DNA of 64,000 nucleotides from Sporobacter sp963675425 (lineage in GTDB: Bacteria; Bacillota; Clostridia; Oscillospirales; Oscillospiraceae), in NCBI GenBank assembly GCA_963675425.1, contig OY776214.1, positions 1,984,001 to 2,048,000 on the forward strand, written 5' to 3'. The notes beneath the pieces were generated by a model, which did not search any database, was not told where the DNA came from, and worked only from the letters and a program-made list of their open reading frames with translations. Below are positions 49,967-56,822 of the stretch, one piece after another. The position numbers and the translations under genes were made by a program. How positions within the stretch are numbered: position 1 is the first letter of the stretch; each line of letters starts with the position of its first letter.

Positions 49967-51217
49967 ATGGATAAAGAATTATTAAGACAATTATTATTAT
50001 GCTTAAACAAGAAAGCGTTTTCACGATTTATTTATGAATTATGGGATTTAAATACTTATTCAACAGATAAAGGATTTAAGAAAGTAAGAGTTCGTAATAA
50101 TTATTTTGAACAACATTTAGCTAAGTGGTCGGAAACACCTTCCGCATATGATTTTCAAGCGTATGATCTGATAGTTCCATTTTTTATGCCGTTAGAGCTT
50201 TTGTTAAAAACACAGGATATAAGTTTTATTGAACCAACCTTGCGTAATAGCTTAAAACGGTATAGCAAAAAGATTGATGATAGAAAAGGCAGTTGGTTTT
50301 TTCCGGTAGATGGGCAGTATATAGAGTCCAATATTGCTTTTGTTACTAATTTTTCTGGAATTGATAAAGATACCTATGTTGATCAGATAATACCAAAATT
50401 TCAAAAACTGTTAGAGGAAATCAATTTAGATGGTATTGCACATGTAGGAAGTATCGATAGTTTTTTAGAACTAGAATTTGATAAAACCCTAATGGCCTTC
50501 AAAAATTTCATGTTAAAATACGACAATGAAGTATCTATTTCCGCTAATGAAGATAAAGTAAGCATCGATAAATTTTACTCGGATAAATACATTACAAAAG
50601 GAACTTCAAAAAAGAGTAATAGTCCATATGAATCAATTTACATTACTCCTTCATATTCAAAATCCGAAATATTATTGGAATTTGAGAATTTAATAAATTC
50701 AAGGGCTTCGGAAAATACACTTGAACGCTTCTTAACTCAGTACTACAAAGAGATTTTCGGTGAACGCTACGATAGAATAGAAACGCAGTTGTGGCTTCGA
50801 TTTCCTGAATTGGATATTGCAGGTAGTAATAGGCGCATAGACTTATTTTTAAGGAATGCTGTCGATAGAGACTGGGAGCTATTTGAGCTCAAAAAGTCTC
50901 AAAAGCTCACCCGCACATACAGAGATGTACCTACATTTACGAATGAAATTTTTCATGCTATCCAACAGATAAGAAATTATGAAAATATTCTTAAACAAGA
51001 AAAAGTAAAGCAAAAATTCTATGAAGAAGGAATAGAGTACTACTATCCAGAGCTAAGACTCGTCATAGGTAATAGGCCCGATATTTCGACTGAACAGTGG
51101 AGGTGGTTAAAAACGACAAATGAGAACAAGCTTAAAATAATTACTTTTGAGGATCTGATAAGCGAAATGAGAATGCGTTATAACATCCACACCAAACCAA
51201 TAAATATAAATGAATAA
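49967..51217 (+). CDS. Shedu-like (DUF4263/SduA) nuclease
   Basis: The 416-residue protein has a C-terminal domain of the Shedu type. Residues 249-310 read ENTLERFLTQYYKEIFG...RRIDLFLRNAVDRDWELFELKK, giving the PD-(D/E)XK-like pair D292 and E307-x-K309, and VIGNRPDIS and ITFEDLISEM follow. Shedu proteins are single-gene anti-phage nucleases with variable N-terminal sensors; the N-terminal 240 residues here are unfamiliar. It starts 103 bases after the radical-SAM-like gene on the same strand. A terminator follows. A joint defence cassette with TcmP is inferred. Confidence 0.75.
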   Translation: MDKELLRQLLLCLNKKAFSRFIYELWDLNTYSTDKGFKKVRVRNNYFEQHLAKWSETPSAYDFQAYDLIVPFFMPLELLLKTQDISFIEPTLRNSLKRYSKKIDDRKGSWFFPVDGQYIESNIAFVTNFSGIDKDTYVDQIIPKFQKLLEEINLDGIAHVGSIDSFLELEFDKTLMAFKNFMLKYDNEVSISANEDKVSIDKFYSDKYITKGTSKKSNSPYESIYITPSYSKSEILLEFENLINSRASENTLERFLTQYYKEIFGERYDRIETQLWLRFPELDIAGSNRRIDLFLRNAVDRDWELFELKKSQKLTRTYRDVPTFTNEIFHAIQQIRNYENILKQEKVKQKFYEEGIEYYYPELRLVIGNRPDISTEQWRWLKTTNENKLKIITFEDLISEMRMRYNIHTKPININE

Positions 51218-51218
51218 T

Positions 51219-51260
51219 AAAAAGGGAGCGACATTGTGTTTGTGTTTTCGCTCCCTTTTT
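51219..51260. terminator. Bidirectional terminator
   Basis: AAAAAGGGAGCGA/TCGCTCCCTTTTT separates the plus-strand cassette from mobC. Confidence 0.9.
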
Positions 51261-51262
51261 AT

Positions 51263-51610
51263 TTATTGTTCCGTAACCGCCGCAAGTTGTTTGAGTACAT
51301 CGGATACCCGGCCCCATAGCTCCGCATAATCTTTTTGCAAAGCCGTAATTTCAGACGGATACACGCCGTAGGTATTCGCGTGAATTGCAACTTGATTCAG
51401 ATTAGCCGCGCATCTGCGTTGCAGGGAAACAAGCTCCCGGACAGGGGAAAGATCGACATTCAAAACGTACCCGTTCAGCGCCATTTTGCGAATATAAGCG
51501 CTCAGGTTTTGCGTCCCCGCTTCCTCCATGCGGTGCTGAATCGTGTCGTATTCGTCCTGGCTGACCCACACATACAGGGGAACGCCGCGCTTGCGTTTGG
51601 GTGCGCTCAC
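51263..51610 (-). CDS. mobC: Relaxosome accessory protein MobC
   Basis: The 115-residue protein has the MobC pattern: a ribbon-helix-helix-like N-terminus (RGVPLYVWVSQDEYDTIQHRMEEAGTQNLSAYIRKMALNG) and the helical C-terminal LVSLQRRCAANLNQVAIHANT...LWGRVSDVLKQL. It would help the relaxase at oriT. The start is GTG, overlapping the upstream stop (GTGA). The relaxase it serves is now 4 kb downstream because of the inserted cassette. Confidence 0.9.
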   Translation of the reverse strand: MSAPKRKRGVPLYVWVSQDEYDTIQHRMEEAGTQNLSAYIRKMALNGYVLNVDLSPVRELVSLQRRCAANLNQVAIHANTYGVYPSEITALQKDYAELWGRVSDVLKQLAAVTEQ

Positions 51611-51792
51611 CGTTCCAGTTCCCGGTTCCGCTTGCGCCGGGGCGGTTCCTTCACCTTATCCAGCGGCTTGATCTCCGGCTCGGGGACAGACGGCGGCACG
51701 GGTAAGGTCGTATTGTTTGGGATGCCGTCGATCATGTTGCAATTCTGTTCAGTGGAAAGCTCCACTTTTTTTAGATAATTGTCTTTTTCCAT
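51607..51792 (-). CDS. Small ICE protein upstream of mobC (61 aa)
   Basis: A 61-residue hydrophilic, proline-rich protein (MEKDNYLKKVELSTEQNCNMIDG...PPRRKRNRELER) with AAGGAGG before the ATG and a four-base overlap with mobC. No domain is recognised. Palindrome copy 5 lies 22 bases upstream. Confidence 0.7.
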   Translation of the reverse strand: MEKDNYLKKVELSTEQNCNMIDGIPNNTTLPVPPSVPEPEIKPLDKVKEPPRRKRNRELER

Positions 51793-51813
51793 AGTGTAGC
51801 CTCCTTAAAAATC

Positions 51814-51838
51814 ACTTCGGGCCAACTTGGCCCGAAGT
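51814..51838. repeat. ICE palindrome, copy 5
   Basis: Perfect copy, four bases beyond the TAA of the 262-aa gene and just before the ribosome site of the 61-aa gene. Confidence 0.95.
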
Positions 51839-51842
51839 TGTG

Positions 51843-52631
51843 TTATCTGTCCTTTTCCACATTCTTGGCAGAGGCATGCCGGGCGGCGTTTTCCTTCGCC
51901 GCCCGTTCCGCTCCCTCCTTCAACTGTTCGAAAATGGGCTTTTTTTCATTCCGGGCCTTACTCTCCATAATTTTTTCATAGCGCCCGGAAAGCTCCACGT
52001 CGGTGACAAACTCCTTTTTCACAAAGGAACCGAAGTCGGGATACCACCATGTCAGCCGTTTCGCATTGGGAACGCGCTTGGCCTGCTCCCACTTGCCGAC
52101 AGCCTGCACCTGCTGTTCCAACTGCTCCGGCGACAGTCGAAGCTGATCGAGATTGCCAGGCGCGGCCCGAAGCTCGTAAGCGTCCATCTGCTTTTCTGTC
52201 AGGGGAGCGTGATACAGGAGATAGCCCCACGCCTGAAACCTGCCGCTTTCCACGCTCTCACGCTGATCGAAATTGACGATTTCAGCGGGGCCGCCCTCCG
52301 TTTTTGGGAACGTGCCAATGTCAACTGGCCGCTGTGTGGAGTAGTATTTGTAAACTTCCGGCGCAGGCCGCACCGCCTTTTCCACAACGCCGTACTGCCT
52401 TGTATAATCCTCAATACGGGCCTCATAGTCCTTTGCTGCAGTATCTGCATTGGCCGTATAGTGGCCCCAATAAAAATCTCGCTTGCCGTTTTCCTCGGTA
52501 AATTGCCATGTGACATAGGGCTGCGGGGCGTTGGGGTTTACGGCAAGAGCAAAGCCCCGGTCATTTTCAAAGAGGATTGACCGCTTGATTTCATAGCCGT
52601 GTACTTTTTCTTTAGAAGGGTTATCGCGCAT
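51843..52631 (-). CDS. Conserved ICE protein of unknown function (262 aa)
   Basis: The protein starts at the ATG at 52631, which follows CGGAGG; the frame is open further but without a site. It has a domain around KRSILFENDRGFALAVNPNAPQPYVTWQF of the kind seen in large antirestriction or SNF2-associated proteins of conjugative elements, and a helical charged C-terminus (KPIFEQLKEGAERAAKENAARHASAKNV). The function is unknown. It lies between the Cys-rich VLP gene and the mobC pair. Confidence 0.65.
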   Translation of the reverse strand: MRDNPSKEKVHGYEIKRSILFENDRGFALAVNPNAPQPYVTWQFTEENGKRDFYWGHYTANADTAAKDYEARIEDYTRQYGVVEKAVRPAPEVYKYYSTQRPVDIGTFPKTEGGPAEIVNFDQRESVESGRFQAWGYLLYHAPLTEKQMDAYELRAAPGNLDQLRLSPEQLEQQVQAVGKWEQAKRVPNAKRLTWWYPDFGSFVKKEFVTDVELSGRYEKIMESKARNEKKPIFEQLKEGAERAAKENAARHASAKNVEKDR

Positions 52632-52757
52632 TATTTTCCTCCGTTCCATATAGGGAAATGTCCCGAACTTACCCCCGGAATGAGGGGGTATTAGGCATCT
52701 ATGCCTCTCCCCTCGAAACCGTGGCCGGGAAGCCGCATGGATCAAGGCTTTTTTCGT

Positions 52758-53147
52758 CTAAGTTGGGGACACGTTACCCTTGTTTATTCTCCTGTTTCGC
52801 TTGCGTCGGCGGTCTGCCTCCCGCTGGCCCACGGCCCGGCAAGCCTCCGAGCAATATGCCTGACTTGTGACCGGGACATAGGCCGTGCCGCACACGGGAC
52901 AAATCTTCCGTGCAGCGCCGTTACCTGTTAGCGCGGCCTCCAACGCGGAATCAAGGGGCAGGACAGCATTTTGAAAATACTTGCAGTACGTGCCTGTCCA
53001 CCATTTGCTGAGCATATAGCAGGGGCAATCCAGCGGCAGACAGCCGTATTCCGGGTCAAAGTTTGCGCACGTACCAGTTACCAGCTTGCGGATTGCCGCC
53101 CGTTCGCTCCGGGTTAGTTCGCGGGCTTCCGTTTTGGCTGTCTCCAT
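52758..53147 (-). CDS. Cysteine-rich VLP-domain protein
   Basis: The 129-residue protein has two cysteine clusters: CANFDPEYGCLPLDCPCYML...YCKYF and a zinc-ribbon-like KICPVCGTAYVPVTSQAYCSEACR. This is the family called cysteine-rich VLP in clostridial mobile elements; its role is unknown. No ribosome site is visible: palindrome copy 6 ends only nine bases before the ATG, so its RNA hairpin might influence initiation. Confidence 0.8.
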   Translation of the reverse strand: METAKTEARELTRSERAAIRKLVTGTCANFDPEYGCLPLDCPCYMLSKWWTGTYCKYFQNAVLPLDSALEAALTGNGAARKICPVCGTAYVPVTSQAYCSEACRAVGQREADRRRKRNRRINKGNVSPT

Positions 53148-53153
53148 AGGATT

Positions 53154-53354
53154 TCACTTCGGGTCAACTTGGCCCGAAGTTGCCTCCCTCCGCGACAATA
53201 TCAGATCCCGGTAGCAGATGCCGATGCAGCCTGTGCCGTTCCAATAGCTGCAATTCCAGCAGGGGGAGCCTCGTGGGGGCTTCCGTACCGTACCCCGGCC
53301 TGGTCGGGGCTTTTCCTGCATCATCTTTTCATAAGGACTGTTGGTGAAGTTCAT
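53154..53354 (-). CDS. Small Cys-rich ICE protein ending in the palindrome peptide (66 aa)
   Basis: The 66-residue protein has the cysteine group CWNCSYWNGTGCIGIC. Its last nine residues (ATSGQVDPK) are the translation of palindrome copy 6, with the TGA directly at the palindrome edge. Its ATG overlaps the DUF4366 stop by four bases. The function is unknown. Confidence 0.65.
   Translation of the reverse strand: MNFTNSPYEKMMQEKPRPGRGTVRKPPRGSPCWNCSYWNGTGCIGICYRDLILSRREATSGQVDPK
53156..53180. repeat. ICE palindrome, copy 6
   Basis: One mismatch in the left arm (GGGTC). Translated as the C-terminus of the 66-aa protein. Confidence 0.93.
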
Positions 53355-54028
53355 TCCTCACTGTCACCGCCGTCCTCGTCATCCCACGGGGGCAGGCCGT
53401 CGGACGGCTCCGCACCCTCTGCATCGCCAAGGCTGCTTTCGTCGCTGTAGTCAAAATCATCCTCACTGTCGGCCTTCTGATGCTTTGGACGGTAAATCTT
53501 AAAATAGTACCCGGCTCCGCCGCCGATCACCACGACGGCCAACACGATAAAAAGCATTCCGGCATTATCCTTTTGCGATTCAGGCGTTTGTACCGTAGAG
53601 CCTTTCGGCTCCTGATTGGCTTTGCTGGTATCGTCCGATTTGGACGCAGAAGGGATGACTTCGGTATCTTTTGTATCGTAGCCGTTTTGTTCAGCCAGCG
53701 CCAGCAGGTCTTTTTCCGTCACGGCGTCAAGAAAATACACGTTGTCGCTGTCCCGTTGAAGGTCGATAATCAGATAAAAAGTATTTCCAGCAGGGGTCAC
53801 GATGGTATAAAACTGCTTGCCGTCCCCATCATTGGCGCTGTTAACGACGGTTCCGGTTCCTTCCGGGATAAATACGGCGGCATCTTCGGTTCCCAAAATG
53901 CCCCCGGTTACTATGTCCGCCGGTTCTTCCGTACCGCTCTCGCCGTTGGCGGCATAGGCCACGGTAGTAAAGCAGAGCATCAGGGTAAGAACGGCGCAGA
54001 GCACCGCCAGCCTACGAATTTTCTTCAT
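53351..54028 (-). CDS. DUF4366 membrane protein
   Basis: The 225-residue protein has a signal peptide (MKKIRRLAVLCAVLTLMLCFTTVAYA), an external domain (DAAVFIPEGTGTVVNSAN, FYTIVTPAGNTFYLIIDLQRD), a membrane span (AGMLFIVLAVVVIGGGAGYYFKIY) and an acidic cytoplasmic tail. This is the DUF4366 protein of Tn1549-like transfer regions, probably part of the mating channel. GAAGGAGG precedes the ATG at 54028. It overlaps DUF4315 by 17 bases. Confidence 0.85.
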   Translation of the reverse strand: MKKIRRLAVLCAVLTLMLCFTTVAYAANGESGTEEPADIVTGGILGTEDAAVFIPEGTGTVVNSANDGDGKQFYTIVTPAGNTFYLIIDLQRDSDNVYFLDAVTEKDLLALAEQNGYDTKDTEVIPSASKSDDTSKANQEPKGSTVQTPESQKDNAGMLFIVLAVVVIGGGAGYYFKIYRPKHQKADSEDDFDYSDESSLGDAEGAEPSDGLPPWDDEDGGDSEE

Positions 54029-54293
54029 TCGGGGTTTCCTCCTTGCCGGTTTTGGTAGACTTCGGGCCAACTTGGCCCGAAGTGAAAGGCGCTCCGTTTT
54101 GGTCACGGAGCGCCTTTAAGATGGCCGGGAGGTCGGTCAGCGGAATATCCATCCCGCGCACCGCCTCCACGATATCGGTATTTTCAAGCTCGGTTTTCTG
54201 CTTTTCAAGCTCCCGCAGCCGGGCCTGATATTCGCTGATTTTATCCTTGGTCTTGTCGATATCCTTGTTGATGCGCTCAATTTTGGGGTTCAT
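54012..54293 (-). CDS. DUF4315 protein with palindrome-derived C-terminus
   Basis: The 93-residue protein starts at the ATG at 54293 (GGAGG upstream). It is a coiled-coil (NPKIERINKDIDKTKDKISEYQARLRELEKQKTELE) with a short conserved tail, as in the DUF4315 family. Palindrome copy 7 is read in frame as TSGQVGPKS near the C-terminus, followed by 14 residues. The extension is probably an insertion at the old 3' end. The gene lies between the C40 peptidase and DUF4366 genes. Confidence 0.82.
   Translation of the reverse strand: MNPKIERINKDIDKTKDKISEYQARLRELEKQKTELENTDIVEAVRGMDIPLTDLPAILKALRDQNGAPFTSGQVGPKSTKTGKEETPNEENS
54059..54083. repeat. ICE palindrome, copy 7
   Basis: Perfect copy, inside the 3' end of the DUF4315 gene. 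Confidence 0.95.
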
Positions 54294-54309
54294 AAAAGCC
54301 TCCATTTCC

Positions 54310-56112
54310 TTACGGCAATCTTCCGAAAGCATATAGATGGGATTGCCAGTAGCTTGTTGTCATGTCCGCGTAGCCGATGGGATCGCCGCAATGCAGCATC
54401 ATCCCGTCTCCAACATAAATAGCAACATGGGATACTCCGGGGGTATCGTAGGTTCCGGTGAAAAAAACCAAATCGCCGGGCTTTGCGTTCGCGGCCGACA
54501 CGGGGGTACAGATGTTGTAAAGCCCCTGCGCTCCGAGCCGCCCCACGTCCCAACCGCTGTGATTGATTACCCAACTCACAAAGCCGGAACAGTCAAAGGA
54601 GGTCGCCGGGCTGGAACCGCCCCATACATAAGGATAGCCGAGATATTTTTCCGCTTCCTCGATTATAGCGGCGAACACTTCATCGGACAGGTATTCTTTG
54701 GGTATGTCATAATCGTTGTACTGTTTTACCGTCCCGCCAAACAAGTCCGGCCTGTTGCCGAGCGTCGCCGTGTAGAGGGCATACCGGGAAAGCTGTTCCT
54801 CGCTCATAATGTAAACGGGCAGATGGGAGAGGTTGAAGTTTTCGAGTGTCACGGTGCAAATGTAGTAATTATACGGGACTTCATAGGTGTCTGTATGGGT
54901 GTTGCCCTCCGTGTCCGTCCATGTATCCGTTTCCGTCCGATAGCGTACCTCAACATCCACGGTTTCGGTGAGGATGTATTGCCGTTCAAACAGCATGGCA
55001 AGGTCGTCCTGAACCTCGTCCAGCGTCCACGCTCCGTCATGCAGGGCGCTTAAAATGGAGATCAGCGCATAGGGGTCATGTTCAATTCCGTCAAGGTCAT
55101 AATGATACTCGTCATAGTCGTGGGTATTTTCGTAATCATCAAGCTCGCTCTGCATGTCTGCTTCCATGCCGGAATAGGCCGCTTCCGCAGCCAGCATGTA
55201 CGCATCCTCGGAGGGGTAAGTACCCGCCCCAACGACGCCGATCAGCGCATTCCCGATGGTAGTCGTGGAGGACATACAGGATTGCAGCGCCACAATCAGG
55301 AGAAAAGCCCCGATCAAAACAAGCACGCCCACGGGATGCCGCTTGACGAAGCCTGCGGCGGCGCGGACGATTTTCTCCGTTGTGACCGCCGTTTTCTCCG
55401 CTGCTTTCGCGCCCTTCTTTGCGGCCTCCCGCGCTTTTTTCTGATACTGCCTTTTGATACGCTGCTTCTGGAGGAACCGGGAAAGGGCGTTATCCTTTAG
55501 CTCCGGGTGCTCCCGCGCCATCGTTCGGTACTGAAAATCTGCTTTCGCCCTGATGTCCCGATGTTCCCACTTGCGGACGCGCCGGGCCGGGCGGGTACGG
55601 ATACGGTGCTTCGCAAAACGCGCCGTACCCCAGACCGCCGTTTCCCCGGTAAGCTCCGTCCGGTGCGCGGCCTCTACGCCCACATTCTCATTTTCCACCT
55701 CATGGATTTTCTGATGGGCGTAATACCACGCCCCGGCTCCGGCCTTTTTTGCCGCATATTTCATCGGGCCGGGCTTTTTTGGCGGCTTCTGTTTTGCCAG
55801 CTTATCACGGGCGGCATTCAGCTTCGTCCCGGTCTTTTCAGCCCGGTACTTGGATTTTTCAAACCGTTTGCCGTCCTGTGCTGCCCTTCTGCCGCCGGAG
55901 GCCGGGGCGTCCTGATGCGGGGCTTCATCCTCCTGCCGTAACCGTTCGGAGGGCCGGGCCTGTCCGCTGTACTGCCGGTATTTGCGGTTTCGGGACTTCG
56001 GGCCAACTTGGCCCGAAGTTCTGCCGTTTGGCATAGAAAAAGCCGGTTGCTTGGGATCTGATTTATCCCCGGCAAACCGGCTGGTTTGAATATTCTGTTG
56101 TCTTCGCTCCAT
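54310..56112 (-). CDS. CD1108-like C40 (NlpC/P60) peptidase of the mating channel
   Basis: The 600-residue protein has a long basic cytoplasmic N-terminus (to about residue 255), one membrane span (PVGVLVLIGAFLLIVALQSC) and an external domain ending in NlpC/P60. In that domain the catalytic cysteine is in TSFDCSGFVSWV, the histidine in GVSHVAIYVGDG and the third polar residue in MLHCGDPIG. It would open peptidoglycan during conjugation. The palindrome peptide TSGQVGPKS (copy 8) is inserted in frame near residues 32-40. GGAGGTG precedes the ATG. Confidence 0.88.
   Translation of the reverse strand: MERRQQNIQTSRFAGDKSDPKQPAFSMPNGRTSGQVGPKSRNRKYRQYSGQARPSERLRQEDEAPHQDAPASGGRRAAQDGKRFEKSKYRAEKTGTKLNAARDKLAKQKPPKKPGPMKYAAKKAGAGAWYYAHQKIHEVENENVGVEAAHRTELTGETAVWGTARFAKHRIRTRPARRVRKWEHRDIRAKADFQYRTMAREHPELKDNALSRFLQKQRIKRQYQKKAREAAKKGAKAAEKTAVTTEKIVRAAAGFVKRHPVGVLVLIGAFLLIVALQSCMSSTTTIGNALIGVVGAGTYPSEDAYMLAAEAAYSGMEADMQSELDDYENTHDYDEYHYDLDGIEHDPYALISILSALHDGAWTLDEVQDDLAMLFERQYILTETVDVEVRYRTETDTWTDTEGNTHTDTYEVPYNYYICTVTLENFNLSHLPVYIMSEEQLSRYALYTATLGNRPDLFGGTVKQYNDYDIPKEYLSDEVFAAIIEEAEKYLGYPYVWGGSSPATSFDCSGFVSWVINHSGWDVGRLGAQGLYNICTPVSAANAKPGDLVFFTGTYDTPGVSHVAIYVGDGMMLHCGDPIGYADMTTSYWQSHLYAFGRLP
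55995..56019. repeat. ICE palindrome, copy 8
   Basis: Perfect copy inside the 5' coding part of the C40 peptidase gene, read in frame. Confidence 0.95.
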
Positions 56113-56157
56113 CCTTCACCTCCTGGGGAAGCGTCTCCTGTGATTGGTGGATTAACA

Positions 56158-56748
56158 TTATTGTTTAGCTTGTTTTAAATACTCTAGATACTTCTCATTA
56201 CCTGTAAAAGCAATGTCTGTCATAATTTTAATGAATTCAAGATTTACAGATGTTACTTCATCCCATTTGATAGCATCGTACTGCTCAGAGCTGATATCCG
56301 GGTTTGTCGGAATCTCTATTTCTTTAATCCACCATTTAGTAATTTTTTCAAACAATTCAATCATTTCAAAGTAGGTATCATAAAGCTTTTCAGGGAATCC
56401 CTCAAACATTTTATTTAACAAATCATGCCCAAAAACATTCCGCAAGTCGGTCATTTTCTTGAAATTTTCTACGTCCTGCTCAGATATTGCTCCATTTTCT
56501 TGATACCAAAGCAATGTTGCTCTGATTTGTCGATTTTTTTTGCTGTCAACTTTGGATAAGACATTTTCTTCATAACCATCAAATAACTCTTTTCCATTCT
56601 CAAAACCATTACAATAAAAATACTTAACATTATCAACAATAGCAGATTTGAAATTTTCATAGACGGCTATGAATACAGAAGCAGTAATGAGCTTTTGTTG
56701 CAGCAAATCAGGACTTAAAAAATTATGTAGCTTATCTGTATAATCCAC
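56158..56748 (-). CDS. HEPN-like protein (cargo)
   Basis: The 196-residue helical protein has the R-x4-H motif R103-NVFG-H108 in KMTDLRNVFGHDLLNK, the active-site pattern of HEPN ribonucleases, though many HEPN-like proteins with this motif are not toxic. The start is GTG with AAAGGATGAG upstream. It is AT-rich compared with VirB4 and the C40 peptidase on either side, so it is probably an insertion in the operon. No nucleotidyltransferase (MNT) partner is adjacent. Confidence 0.55.
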   Translation of the reverse strand: MDYTDKLHNFLSPDLLQQKLITASVFIAVYENFKSAIVDNVKYFYCNGFENGKELFDGYEENVLSKVDSKKNRQIRATLLWYQENGAISEQDVENFKKMTDLRNVFGHDLLNKMFEGFPEKLYDTYFEMIELFEKITKWWIKEIEIPTNPDISSEQYDAIKWDEVTSVNLEFIKIMTDIAFTGNEKYLEYLKQAKQ

Positions 56749-56822
56749 AAGCTCTCATCCTTTCAATTCTTTTACTCAGTATAGCACACTTATTCCCCCC
56801 AAACAGAAGTAGAATCGACAAA

